Source: an uncultured Phocaeicola sp. (GTDB taxonomy: Bacteria > Bacteroidota > Bacteroidia > Bacteroidales > Bacteroidaceae). Taken from it: DNA of 64,000 nucleotides. Numbering within the stretch: position 1 is the first letter of the stretch; each line of letters starts with the position of its first letter. The notes under the pieces are model-generated. The model was not told where the DNA came from. It did not search any database and saw only the letters and a list, made by a program, of their open reading frames with translations. A program made the translations under genes and the position numbers. Shown here one piece after another: positions 1-13,253 of this stretch. Location: the NCBI GenBank assembly GCA_944321335.1, contig CALUKX010000003.1, positions 41,546 to 105,545 of the forward strand, read 5' to 3'.

Positions 1-1283
1 CATTGGAAATAACCGCCAAAGTTACTGAACTTCGGATCATCGGAGAATACATCTTGTGTCGGGTCCATGCGGACTGCTGCACTGATGGCTCCAGTATTTG
101 CATAACGTGTCTTTGCAATCATACCTTTACCGCTGATATTGAAAGTCAGATGATCATCCAAGAATTTTGGATTGAGGTTTAAACCTACAGTGTAGCGTTC
201 GAAGTTGGAAGTCTTCAAAACACCGTCTTGATTGGTATAACCCAATGACAAACGGTAAGGCATATTCTTCAGACCGCCGGTTATAGTTACATTATGATCG
301 TGACTGATGGCTGTCTGATAAATCTGGTCCTGCCAGTCGGTATTGTTGTATAGGTAACGGCCGTCTTCTGTCATCAGATAATTACCATCGGCATCAGTAC
401 GTTTTTTGATAAGATTCCATGCATCACTACCTACGCCATAATAGTTCTCAACGAATTCACCGTATGCTTGTCCGTCAAGTACATCAAGTGTTTTGTGTAC
501 TTTACTAATAGAGATATTACCACTATACGATACTTTCGGAGCTTGGGCTGCCGAACCTTTCTTGGTAGTGATGATGATGACACCGTTAGAACCACGTGAA
601 CCGTAGATTGCTGTAGCGGATGCATCCTTCAATACGGTAAACGTTTCGATATCGGCAGGGTTAACCATAGATAAGGCATTCGACAAACCTTTTACACCAT
701 TGTTGTCCATTGCCAGACCATCGATCACTATCAACGGATCGTTTGACGCATTCAGTGATGAACCACCACGGATACGGATGCTGGCACCTGCACCCGGAGC
801 ACCACTTGAAGAGGTTACGTTTACACCAGCAATTTTACCCTGCATCATATCCTGAGCGTTGGTAACCAAACCACGGTTCTTTTCATCCGGCTTCATGGCT
901 GTAACCGAACCGGTAAGGTCGTTCTTACGTGCTACACCGTAACCGATGACTACAACGTCTTCCAACACTTCCGAGTCGTCTTCCAGTACGACATTCAATG
1001 TCGGAGCGGCTGCCAGTTCCTGGGTCTTGTAGCCGATGAATGAGATAACGATGATATCGCCTTTATTGGCTTGAAGAGTAAAGTTACCGTCGAAGTCGGT
1101 AATGGTACCATTTGTGGTGCCTTTCACCACGATATTGGCGCCTATTACGCCTTCCCCTGCTTTGTCTTTTACGTTACCCTTTACTGTGAGGGCCTGCGCA
1201 AAAGCTTGGACTGAAATAAGCATTCCTGCCAACCATAATAGGAGGAACTTGCTTGTTCTTTTCATAAAACTGTTTGCATTCAT
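1..1283 (-). CDS. susC: SusC-like TonB-dependent outer-membrane transporter, partial (C-terminus beyond left edge)
   Basis: Encodes the N-terminal ~427 residues of a SusC-family TonB-dependent transporter, which with a SusD lipoprotein imports oligosaccharides across the outer membrane. The start MNANSFMKRTSK gives a signal peptide ending near VQAFA. A carboxypeptidase-regulatory-like domain follows (VKGTTNGTITDFDGNF), then the linker EDVVVIGYG used as a TonB box, and the plug domain (SIRIRGGSSLNASNDPLIVIDG; LKDASATAIYGSRG). A second in-frame ATG at 1265 (MKRTSK) is equally possible. It is last in the transcription order lipoprotein-SusA-SusB-SusC, which matches the known susA-susB-susC order, so maltodextrin import is the likely job. 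The assignment to starch rests on context; the family assignment is certain. Confidence 0.9.
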   Translation of the reverse strand, partial: MNANSFMKRTSKFLLLWLAGMLISVQAFAQALTVKGNVKDKAGEGVIGANIVVKGTTNGTITDFDGNFTLQANKGDIIVISFIGYKTQELAAAPTLNVVLEDDSEVLEDVVVIGYGVARKNDLTGSVTAMKPDEKNRGLVTNAQDMMQGKIAGVNVTSSSGAPGAGASIRIRGGSSLNASNDPLIVIDGLAMDNNGVKGLSNALSMVNPADIETFTVLKDASATAIYGSRGSNGVIIITTKKGSAAQAPKVSYSGNISISKVHKTLDVLDGQAYGEFVENYYGVGSDAWNLIKKRTDADGNYLMTEDGRYLYNNTDWQDQIYQTAISHDHNVTITGGLKNMPYRLSLGYTNQDGVLKTSNFERYTVGLNLNPKFLDDHLTFNISGKGMIAKTRYANTGAISAAVRMDPTQDVFSDDPKFSNFGGYFQ

Positions 1284-1314
1284 ATTATTAAATTTGAAGT
1301 TAGTATCCAATAAA

Positions 1315-1391
1315 AAATACCTATTGAAAACTTCTTTTTTCTGCATTACCCTTTTTGCTATGAAATCTATATGAAATACCTATTGAAAACT
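1315..1391. repeat. 18-bp direct repeat upstream of susC
   Basis: The sequence AAATACCTATTGAAAACT occurs twice in the same orientation, at 1315-1332 and 1374-1391, 59 bp apart, in the 140-bp gap between susB and susC. No perfect TAnnTTTG box was found for susC; the nearest match is TAACTTCA on the minus strand at 1295-1302. Two identical copies on a promoter-proximal face suggest a paired activator site, different in sequence from the boxes before susA and susB. Function is inferred. Confidence 0.6.
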
Positions 1392-1423
1392 ACTACTAAT
1401 TAACCTTATCTTAACCTGTTATG

Positions 1424-3777
<2,354 letters not shown>

Positions 3778-3780
3778 GGA

Positions 3781-5781
<2,001 letters not shown>

Positions 5782-5877
5782 AAAAAAGAATCATCTCCGT
5801 ATGATTGCAACAGGGGTATTGCAATTCTCGGGAGATGATTCGGGGCGTGCGTTCACGCGCAGAGGGGGAAATGTTGC

Positions 5878-8232
5878 TTATTGGTTGTCGTTACTTGCTG
5901 TTATGTCGAATGAGAAACTGACCAAATGTTCGTTCACCTTATCGTTCATCCAACTGGCATTGCCGTAGTTGTCGGCCCCCCAACCGTTTTCCGACTTGAT
6001 AAGAGGATAGGCATCGTAAATGTGATGGGTCTCTTTCGGCCATTGCCACTGACCTTCAATGATGATTGCCTGGGGAACTTTTCCGCCTTCCTGTGGTGGG
6101 GTTACTTCGTAATAGGTTTCGTCGGAACGTGTTACTTTTATCTTGAATTGTCCGACACCTGTTGCGGGAGAGAGGGTAAAATTCTCGCCTACCTCGAGTT
6201 GTGAATGGAGAAGCTTATATTCCCCAGTATCTTTTCCTGACATGCCTTCTTTTGAGGCTTCGGTATTGATCATCACTTTATAGCCTGTGCTGGCAAGGGC
6301 TTTATGGACTTCATCGCCCAATTGTGTGCCCCCGTAATATAAATAAGTTTCCAACGTTCCGCCGGCTGCCATCAGATATACATCAGCCTTGGTGTTTCCG
6401 GTTGTCTTGGCATATTTCACATACAGAACCACATCATTGAAGTCGAAGTCGCCCAATGTTCCCATATCCTCAAAAGCTATGGTCCAGATATAGGGCTCCG
6501 CTTCCGTTGCTTTGGTGAGGATTTCCGCAGGGGTAGCCATGAGATACATGATGTCGTTACAGTCATTGTCGCTATAACAGATGTAATATTGTTTTGAATT
6601 TAAATCATAGGTTTTGTTTTCCCACCAGTTCGTGCTGTTTTTTTCTGTGGCATTGTCTTCCAGTCCTATCAGTACACGTGTCATTGTTTTTCCTTTGTAG
6701 GTGATATCGGCTTTCTTCACAGCCGAGTATACCCTGTCTGTATATCCTTCCTTGTTCATACTCTTCAGTGAATAGAGTTTTTCTCCATTGTTCCAGACAT
6801 AGTTATGATGCGTATTTCTTCCTGTACTTTTTGTGTAGATACCCAGACGGAAGTCGGGCTCTGCACCATTATTTGCGTTTTTGTAAGCCTGATAAGGCAC
6901 CTGAATGATGATAGGCCGTGCTTGTAGGTACCATTCCTCGTTGGAATTGTTGTCATAGCGGCTACCATAATAGGGTTTATTATCGCTCTTCTTGGCATCG
7001 TAATAGTTCTGTTTGAGATGTTGCATGTGCATGTTTATAATTTCCGCCTTGTTCTGTTGTTCATTCTTGAGGACTACACGCATGTGCGACACTTTGGGTG
7101 GATTGTTGTAAATCTGCCACAGAAAGTTGGCCAGGTCGTAGTTGGGTTGTTCGTCCCAGTCATCGTAAAGATTTGTACTATTGGCGGCATCTGCAATTTC
7201 TCCTTTGGTGTTATAGAATACACCTTCGGCCAATGCGTTCTTGTTGGAGGCCGAAGGGGTAGGATTCTGTTTGGCATCGTACACAAAAAAACCGAGATCC
7301 TGCGACCAGTTACCGCCGGCCCATATCGGATAGAGGACTACATAAGATCCCTGAATCTTGAGTTCGAAATCGGTTTTTAGCGATTCGCCGTTTGATACGG
7401 CTGCCTTACCTTCGGGAAAGTGTCCCGGTGCACTTTCCGTACCGATTAGGTCCTCGTATGTAATGGGGACATCGGTATAATATTCACATGCCCTGATATT
7501 GTTTCTGGTGTCGTAGGGATTGGCTGCATTGACGTAATTATTGGACTGATATCCTTGCTGTATCTGGGTGTTGTAAGCACTGCTGTTTGCAATGTATGAG
7601 TACTGATTGGGGTAATGTTCTTCATTGTCGAATGTCCAATATTTCACATCTCCGGCACCTATTGAACCGGCATTTTTCACATCGCTTTGGATATAAGAGT
7701 CAGTATTGGCCACAATCTTGTTTACCAAAGCATCCAGCTTTTCGTTCCCGGTAGGATTTACATCGAGCGATGTAGCCCTGCTCATGTTGCCTGTTGCGCT
7801 CGTATAGCCAAAGTCGACATTGAATGTGTTGTCGTTTATAACAGCTTCACGTTGCGCACACATCTTGTCGGGGAATACACATTCCACGTAAGCTACAGTC
7901 TGTTTTCTCGGCATATCAAATGTAAAGGAATTGCTGCTGTTGTCGGCTACCTTAAAATCGGCTAATAGGTAAACCTCTTCATGATTGGCCGGATTGCCTG
8001 TCAATACATGGATGTTGACAGAATCTTTACCCCCATAGCCTACTGTTACATTCATTGTTATCTGTCTGGCCATACTCCAAGTCTCGTTTGGATCTACTTT
8101 ACCGAATGCATCTGTCCATAATTTTGCATATTGGGCATCGTTGATGTTATCGGTCAGATAGATGTCTTCATTTTTACAACTGCCAACTAAGGCAGTGAGT
8201 ATTCCTAAGAAAATCAATCTGTTTTTTTTCAT
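5878..8232 (-). CDS. LruC/DUF4842-type surface lipoprotein in the sus locus
   Basis: Putative outer-membrane lipoprotein of about 784 residues. I chose the ATG at 8232 because it gives a clean lipoprotein signal, MKKNRLIFLGILTALVGSC, with the lipid-bearing Cys; a longer frame from 8301 would bury that signal. An N-terminal stretch (NDAQYAKLWTDAFG, DPNETWSMA) is followed by a long beta-rich region. A C-terminal domain carries FEDMGTLGDFDFNDVVLYV, the Asp-rich signature I associate with LruC/DUF4842 domains. It is the first minus-strand gene of the starch locus, between susR and susA. Its upstream region carries the same boxes as susA and susB, so co-regulation with starch enzymes is likely. 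Its function is unknown; glycan capture like SusE/SusF is one possibility. Confidence 0.75.
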   Translation of the reverse strand: MKKNRLIFLGILTALVGSCKNEDIYLTDNINDAQYAKLWTDAFGKVDPNETWSMARQITMNVTVGYGGKDSVNIHVLTGNPANHEEVYLLADFKVADNSSNSFTFDMPRKQTVAYVECVFPDKMCAQREAVINDNTFNVDFGYTSATGNMSRATSLDVNPTGNEKLDALVNKIVANTDSYIQSDVKNAGSIGAGDVKYWTFDNEEHYPNQYSYIANSSAYNTQIQQGYQSNNYVNAANPYDTRNNIRACEYYTDVPITYEDLIGTESAPGHFPEGKAAVSNGESLKTDFELKIQGSYVVLYPIWAGGNWSQDLGFFVYDAKQNPTPSASNKNALAEGVFYNTKGEIADAANSTNLYDDWDEQPNYDLANFLWQIYNNPPKVSHMRVVLKNEQQNKAEIINMHMQHLKQNYYDAKKSDNKPYYGSRYDNNSNEEWYLQARPIIIQVPYQAYKNANNGAEPDFRLGIYTKSTGRNTHHNYVWNNGEKLYSLKSMNKEGYTDRVYSAVKKADITYKGKTMTRVLIGLEDNATEKNSTNWWENKTYDLNSKQYYICYSDNDCNDIMYLMATPAEILTKATEAEPYIWTIAFEDMGTLGDFDFNDVVLYVKYAKTTGNTKADVYLMAAGGTLETYLYYGGTQLGDEVHKALASTGYKVMINTEASKEGMSGKDTGEYKLLHSQLEVGENFTLSPATGVGQFKIKVTRSDETYYEVTPPQEGGKVPQAIIIEGQWQWPKETHHIYDAYPLIKSENGWGADNYGNASWMNDKVNEHLVSFSFDITASNDNQ

Positions 8233-8298
8233 AGACATCGATTTAGATTGGTATTTATTTTTTATTTGTGTGATTTGTCGGTTGTTTATTGACACTTG

Positions 8299-8430
8299 CA
8301 AATTTCTATATCAATATTGCATCATTTCCGCTTAATAATGAAAAAGTAAATTCCGACTATCTTATATTTGTTTTTAAACGATTGAATATTAATAGTTTGA
8401 ATAGTTTGATGATTGATGAAAAATATAAAT
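8299..8430 (-). promoter_or_regulatory. Promoter of the LruC-type lipoprotein with candidate operators
   Basis: A near-consensus -7 box GAAATTTG (minus strand, one mismatch to TAnnTTTG) lies at 8299-8306, 67 nt before the ATG at 8232. A proximal box TGAAAAAGTAAAT (plus, 8339-8351; 11 of 13 matches to TGAAAATATAAAT) has its core 45 bp from the -7 box. A distal copy GAAAAATATAAAT ends at 8430 with core 8423-8430. The core-to-core spacing is 79 bp, about one helical turn longer than at susA and susB. Confidence 0.5.
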
Positions 8431-8480
8431 ATTATGTAAGTTATAATTACATTTTCATTAGGGTTTTCTCTGCTTTTCTT

Positions 8481-9822
8481 GAGGGTGAAACATTAGTGTC
8501 CAATAAAAATGGACTAGTAAAAAATTTAATCAAATAGTCCTTCAAAAAGGGAACAATCGAGTTCTTTGACATCATTGAAATTAGTCTTATCGAACAGGTC
8601 ACGTAAGTGGGTTTTGTCCGTTAGAGAGATACTTAGAATCTGCAAAACTTCGTAAGTTGAGCGTTTCAATTGCATATCGTGTTGAACTATAGCTACAAGA
8701 CAGTAAGTAATGATCGCCACACTGATTTGAATGCGGACAGCGTTTTCTGTTGTACCCCAGAACCTCTTTATTTTAAGGTGTTGCTTTAGCCATTTGAAAA
8801 AGAGCTCGACCAACCACCTTTTCTTATAGAGATTGGCAATATCCAATGCAGAGACATGTGTTGCATTCGTTAGGAAAATAAACTCACGGTCATCCTCTTC
8901 ATCGTAGTAACGAATGAGTCGAAATGACTCGGGATATTTCTTCTCTGAGAGATATCCCCTCAGTTTCACTTCAGCATCGGTCAGTACATACTTAGGCATC
9001 CTGCGCTTCCATTTAACCGTTGTACATTTCAAGTTCGTCTTAGCTCTGACAACGAAAAAGGAACCTGTCAGGTGAATCCGATATAGTTCCTTAAAAGAGT
9101 CATAAGCCCTGTCGAATATATAATAAGCATTTGGTTCATAATGGATTGAGTACATCGCCGTAGAGTCATGTTTCGATGCTGCGGTTACAGTATAGAAGGC
9201 AGGAACTTGTGCTTCAATGTCATATAAGACATGAGCTTTGACACCTCCTTTCTTTCTTCGGAACTTCGCCCATGGAAATGTGGCTAGACACAACGGAATA
9301 GTTGTTGAATCAAAAGCATACTTATTTCCTGGAATTTCCAAGATATTGGTTGCTCGCTTTTCGCAAGCTTCCTTCATTATATAGAATGCGAAGTCTTCAA
9401 AGATTCTGTAGTCACGATTCTGATTAGCATAAGCGAGGGTGGCTTTGGCTATTGGATTGCGTCCCAAGCCAAGATGATATTGCTTGGAACGATGCGCTTC
9501 AAAAGCTACAATTAGGTCGCGAAGGCTCTCACGATTGCTCAGTTGTCCGAACATCATAGCAAGTAACTGATTCCAGCAAGTGAATTGCTTCACATAGCGA
9601 TTACCATCATACCTGCGAACGAAGTTGTTGAACTGTGTTCTGTTCAGAAAAGCGGTAAGTTGAGCGAATACGTATTTATCTTGGTTCATAAGCAGTCTTC
9701 AATTTGACCGCTAAGCTACAAATTCAAATCCGTTTCATTCAGAAATACCACTTAAAATACTGTATTTCAATAATTTCAAAGACCGATTAGCCAACTTTTA
9801 TTGGACAGTAGTGAGGGTGAAA
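8481..9822. mobile_element. Complete IS4-family insertion sequence with 10-bp target duplication
   Basis: The element spans about 8491-9812 (roughly 1.32 kb). It is bounded by identical 10-bp direct repeats GAGGGTGAAA at 8481-8490 and 9813-9822. Near-terminal inverted repeats share TGTCCAATAAAA: 8497-8508 on the plus strand and 9796-9807 as its reverse complement. The single transposase gene fills nearly the whole element. A 10-bp duplication fits IS4-type transposition. The intact duplication argues for a fairly recent insertion, and it fell in the regulatory space between the lipoprotein gene and susR. Confidence 0.92.
8526..9689 (-). CDS. IS4-family DDE transposase
   Basis: Cut-and-paste transposase of 387 residues, full length and uninterrupted. 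Catalytic residues are visible: D127 in YAFDSTTIPL, D193 in YIFDRAYDSF and E295. The IS4-defining Y-(2)-R-(3)-E-(6)-K signature is exact (Y288, R291, E295, K302, in YKKRWLVELFFKWLK). An N-terminal DUF4372-like region precedes the DDE core. It lies inside an element with good ends, so it may still be active. Opposite strand to susR, same strand as the sus enzymes. Confidence 0.95.
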   Translation of the reverse strand: MNQDKYVFAQLTAFLNRTQFNNFVRRYDGNRYVKQFTCWNQLLAMMFGQLSNRESLRDLIVAFEAHRSKQYHLGLGRNPIAKATLAYANQNRDYRIFEDFAFYIMKEACEKRATNILEIPGNKYAFDSTTIPLCLATFPWAKFRRKKGGVKAHVLYDIEAQVPAFYTVTAASKHDSTAMYSIHYEPNAYYIFDRAYDSFKELYRIHLTGSFFVVRAKTNLKCTTVKWKRRMPKYVLTDAEVKLRGYLSEKKYPESFRLIRYYDEEDDREFIFLTNATHVSALDIANLYKKRWLVELFFKWLKQHLKIKRFWGTTENAVRIQISVAIITYCLVAIVQHDMQLKRSTYEVLQILSISLTDKTHLRDLFDKTNFNDVKELDCSLFEGLFD

Positions 9823-9823
9823 T

Positions 9824-9854
9824 TTTATTTTTTTGAATAATTTGTTTATTTTTG
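9824..9854 (+). promoter_or_regulatory. Candidate susR promoter just downstream of the IS
   Basis: The -7 box TATTTTTG is at 9847-9854, with TTTA (3 of 4 matches to TTTG) at 9824-9827 exactly 19 bp upstream. It would give an ~87-nt leader before the ATG at 9948. The whole core promoter lies to the right of the IS target duplication (ends 9822), so the insertion removed only upstream sequence. Confidence 0.45.
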
Positions 9855-9947
9855 AGCGTGTGTTTCATGACTGCAGGAAATTTGAGGAGGGAAATTTTAG
9901 GTGGTTGGTTTCACACCTTTGTTGTATCAGTACTTATTTAAGAACCT

Positions 9948-11549
9948 ATGAAAAAATTTCTTTTATTGTTGGTTATGGTAATTGCCGACAGTTTCTTGTT
10001 GCATGCAGTCGCAATACAAGATTCGATTGACAATGTACTTAAGCGATTAGATGAAACAATTGTTGCAAAACAGAAGTATCACAAGCTACGTGATCAGAAA
10101 ATTACACGATTGAAAAATGAATTGGGAGGAGCTACAGATTTATATAAACAATATAAATTATGTGGTGATTTGTTTTCCGAGTATCTGCATTATAGGGCTG
10201 ATTCATCATTGTATTATGTGAATGAACGGGCAAAAATACAGCCCATGATAGATTATCCCGATTTCCAGATTGAAGTACAGATTAACCGTGCTGAAGTCCT
10301 TGGTATTATGGGAATGTACAATGAAGCATTACGTATATTGGAGGGGATCGACTCGAAGAAGCTGCAATCGAATGAAACATTGGCTTATTATTACCATACA
10401 TTCCGCGCTTTCTATGGATGGTATGCCGATTATACCTCAGACTTGTCGAATAAGAAGATTTATTTGGATAAAACTGATGCATACCGTGATTCCATTCTCT
10501 TGTATTCGAATTGCCAATTGAACAATGATATTGTATTGGCCGAACAAAAGTCACTTTCCGGATATCCGGATGAGGCTATCGTACTTTTGGATAGTTTGCG
10601 TAAGTGTGATTTGACTCCCCAACATCAGGCTTATGTCAATTATACTCTATATGAAGCTTATGGAGCGAAATCGGATACGTTGCATCAAATCTATTATTTG
10701 GCTTGTGCCGCTATTACTGATATCCAGACAGCGGTACGTGAATATGCTTCCTTGCAGAAATTGGCTCGTCTGGTCTATGAACAAGGCGATTTGGAGAGGG
10801 CTTATCGCTATCTTACCTGCTCGATGGAAGATGCTGTTGCAAGTAATGCCCGTCTAAGGTATATTGAAGTTGCCGAATTTTACCCGATTATAGATAAAGT
10901 ATATAGGGAGAAGGAACAACAGAAAAAGGAATTGTCGCGTACCATGTTGGTTAGTGTAAGCCTATTGGCCTTCTTGCTGATGATTGCCATCGGCTACCTG
11001 TATTATTGGAACAAGAAACTGTCGGTGATGCGTCGGCATCTGTATGCGACCAACCGTCAGTTGGTGACATCTAACCAGAATCTGGCGCAGACCGGGAAGA
11101 TCAAGGAGGTTTATATAGCCCGCTACCTCGACCGATGCGTGAGTTATCTGGAGAAACTGGAACAATATCGCCGTTCTCTCGAGAAACTGGCGATGGCCTC
11201 CAAAACTCAGGAACTTTTCAAGGCAATCCGTTCCGAACAGTTTATCCGCGACGAAAGGAGGAATTTCTACAACGAGTTCGACAAATCCTTCCTCGATCTG
11301 TTCCCGAACTTTGTGACCGATTTCAATAATCTGCTTGCCGATGATGGTAAGGTGTATCCGAAACCGGGTGAGTTGTTGAATACCGAATTGCGAATCTTTG
11401 CACTGATCCGTTTGGGGGTAACTGATGCAAACAGCATTGCACATTTTCTGGGTTATTCGTTGGCTACCGTATATAATTATAGGAGTAAAATCCGCAACAA
11501 GGCTGTAGGCGATAAGGAACGTTTCGAACAGGATGTGATGAATCTGTAA
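9948..11549 (+). CDS. susR: SusR-like membrane-bound transcriptional regulator (DUF6377 type)
   Basis: Single-pass membrane regulator expected to sense maltooligosaccharides and activate sus genes, as SusR does in B. thetaiotaomicron. Its 533 residues are laid out as follows: signal or first hydrophobic segment (1-20), a helical TPR-like periplasmic region (about 25-320), one transmembrane helix (about 333-353), a coiled-coil linker, and a C-terminal helix-turn-helix (about 480-520) with [18 protein letters not shown], a LuxR/SusR-type recognition helix. It diverges from the lipoprotein gene, with the IS in between, and is followed 47 bp later by an MFS importer. The boxes described upstream of four neighbouring genes are candidate targets. 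Confidence 0.87.
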   Translation: MKKFLLLLVMVIADSFLLHAVAIQDSIDNVLKRLDETIVAKQKYHKLRDQKITRLKNELGGATDLYKQYKLCGDLFSEYLHYRADSSLYYVNERAKIQPMIDYPDFQIEVQINRAEVLGIMGMYNEALRILEGIDSKKLQSNETLAYYYHTFRAFYGWYADYTSDLSNKKIYLDKTDAYRDSILLYSNCQLNNDIVLAEQKSLSGYPDEAIVLLDSLRKCDLTPQHQAYVNYTLYEAYGAKSDTLHQIYYLACAAITDIQTAVREYASLQKLARLVYEQGDLERAYRYLTCSMEDAVASNARLRYIEVAEFYPIIDKVYREKEQQKKELSRTMLVSVSLLAFLLMIAIGYLYYWNKKLSVMRRHLYATNRQLVTSNQNLAQTGKIKEVYIARYLDRCVSYLEKLEQYRRSLEKLAMASKTQELFKAIRSEQFIRDERRNFYNEFDKSFLDLFPNFVTDFNNLLADDGKVYPKPGELLNTELRIFALIRLGVTDANSIAHFLGYSLATVYNYRSKIRNKAVGDKERFEQDVMNL

Positions 11550-11596
11550 GTCCTTACAGCATATAGGCGAAATCAAAAAACATTCTTTAATATATC

Positions 11597-12961
11597 ATGA
11601 AAAAATTACCTGATTTGAACTTTTGGAAACTATGGAACATTAGTTTCGGCTTCTTTGGTGTGCAGATTGCGTATGCCTTGCAGAGTGCGAATATCAGCCG
11701 TATCTTCTCTACATTGGGCGCCGATCCGCACGATTTGAGTTATTTCTGGATTCTTCCTCCGTTGGCAGGAATTATTGTACAGCCTATTATCGGGGCCTTG
11801 AGCGACAAGACCTGGTGCCGTTTCGGCCGACGGATTCCATATCTGTTTGTTGGTGCATTGATTGCCGTATTGGTGATGTGCCTGTTGCCCAATGCCGGAA
11901 GTTTCGGCATGGGTGTTTCGGCGGCAATGGTGTTCGGACTTTTCTCACTGATGTTTCTCGATACTTCCATCAATATCGCCATGCAGCCGTTCAAGATGAT
12001 GGTGGGCGATATGGTGAACGAGAAACAGAAGGGATTGGCTTATTCCATCCAGAGCTTTCTGTGTAATGCGGGTAGTCTGGCCGGTTATCTGTTCCCGTTT
12101 ATCTTTGCAGCTATCGGTATCAGCAATGTGGCTCCCAAGGGGGTGATTCCCGATTCGGTTATCTATTCGTTCTATATCGGTGCGGCCATCCTGATTCTGT
12201 GCGTAATTTATACTACTGTCAAGGTTAAGGAAATCCCACCAGCCGAGTATGTCGAGTATCATGGTATCACAGCCAAGGAAAAGGAAGAGAAGACCAATGT
12301 GTTCAAACTGTTGGTGAAGGCTCCGAAAGCTTTCTGGACTGTCGGTCTGGTGCAGTTCTTCTGTTGGGCTGCGTTTATGTTCATGTGGACTTATACCAAC
12401 GGTACGATAGCTGCCAATGTGTTTGATACACCTTCGATAGAGGTGGTAAAGGATGGTGTCAGTCATTGGGTATTGAATACTCAGTCGTTGCTGTATCAGA
12501 CTGCAGCCGATTGGGTGGGTATCCTGTTTGCAGTTCAGGCTGTGGGTTCTGTCATCTGGGCTGCCGTGATTCCGTCTATCAAGAACCGTAAGTTCGCCTA
12601 CGCATTGAGTCTGGTTCTGGGTGGTCTCGGTTTCATTTCAATCTTCTTTATCCATAGTCAATATGTATTGTTCATTTCTTTCCTTCTCATCGGATTTGCT
12701 TGGGCTGCCATGTTGGCGTTGCCGTTTACCATTCTCACCAATTCGCTGACAGGAGGACACATGGGCACTTATCTGGGATTGTTCAACGGAACTATCTGTA
12801 TTCCTCAGATTGTTGCTGCTGTAGCAGGAGGATGGATTTTGAGATTGTTTACATCCGAAGGTACTATCCCTCCTGAAGTGAATATGCTGGTGCTTGCCGG
12901 AGTATTGCTGATTGTGGGTGCTTGTTGCGTAGGTATCATCAAGGAACATAAGGAAGCCTGA
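11597..12961 (+). CDS. MFS sugar transporter, maltose/maltodextrin type (SLC45/GPH-like)
   Basis: Inner-membrane major facilitator permease of 454 residues with about twelve hydrophobic segments. The motif GALSDKTWCRFGRRIPYL between helices 2 and 3 is the MFS motif A variant of the SLC45/sugar-cation symporter branch. It starts 47 bp after susR with no promoter evident between, so the two are probably cotranscribed, and a strong terminator follows. Lying between susR and a 4-alpha-glucanotransferase, it most likely brings glucose, maltose or short maltodextrins from the periplasm into the cytoplasm. Substrate is inferred from context. Confidence 0.85.
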   Translation: MKKLPDLNFWKLWNISFGFFGVQIAYALQSANISRIFSTLGADPHDLSYFWILPPLAGIIVQPIIGALSDKTWCRFGRRIPYLFVGALIAVLVMCLLPNAGSFGMGVSAAMVFGLFSLMFLDTSINIAMQPFKMMVGDMVNEKQKGLAYSIQSFLCNAGSLAGYLFPFIFAAIGISNVAPKGVIPDSVIYSFYIGAAILILCVIYTTVKVKEIPPAEYVEYHGITAKEKEEKTNVFKLLVKAPKAFWTVGLVQFFCWAAFMFMWTYTNGTIAANVFDTPSIEVVKDGVSHWVLNTQSLLYQTAADWVGILFAVQAVGSVIWAAVIPSIKNRKFAYALSLVLGGLGFISIFFIHSQYVLFISFLLIGFAWAAMLALPFTILTNSLTGGHMGTYLGLFNGTICIPQIVAAVAGGWILRLFTSEGTIPPEVNMLVLAGVLLIVGACCVGIIKEHKEA

Positions 12962-12980
12962 GTTTTTACAGGCTCCGCAC

Positions 12981-13023
12981 AAGAGTCCCGGTAACGGTAA
13001 TGACTGCCGTTGCCGGGACTCTT
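12981..13023 (+). terminator. Rho-independent terminator after the MFS gene
   Basis: AAGAGTCCCGG...CCGGGACTCTT forms a near-perfect stem 20 nt after the stop codon, followed by TTTCGTTT. Confidence 0.85.
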
Positions 13024-13186
13024 TCGTTTACGGAAAATCTGGAATTCGGATAGGTCGCCTGTAACTGATTGTGGTTCAATGGATATGGCTGAACCCACCC
13101 CCTTCAGAACGTTTCAGCACGTTGTTTTTCCCTTCATGTCCCTTCAGCCGAAGTCGCTGATAATCAGTAAAACAGGGGTGTGAAAA

Positions 13187-13216
13187 AGGCTGCCTTTTTT
13201 GATAAAAAGACAGCCT
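13187..13216 (-). terminator. Terminator hairpin after the GH77 gene
   Basis: The inverted repeat AGGCTG(C)CTTTTTT / AAAAAGACAGCCT lies 38 nt past the GH77 stop. The T- and A-rich stem could act in either direction. The 13,024-13,186 stretch between the two convergent terminators holds no gene I can support. Confidence 0.65.
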
Positions 13217-13253
13217 GCATGGAATTAATGAATCAAAAAGTATAAAGAGTTTC

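Noticed and set aside
1102-1374. Open frame opposite the susC start
   Set aside because: Overlaps the susC coding start antisense and has no recognisable domain or start context.
8233-8301. Longer N-terminus of the LruC-type lipoprotein
   Set aside because: Starts on the candidate -7 box and buries the lipoprotein signal.
9690-9822. Outward promoter at the IS right end driving susR
   Set aside because: No TTTG or TAnnTTTG on the plus strand in the last ~100 bp of the element; the good -7 box lies outside it.
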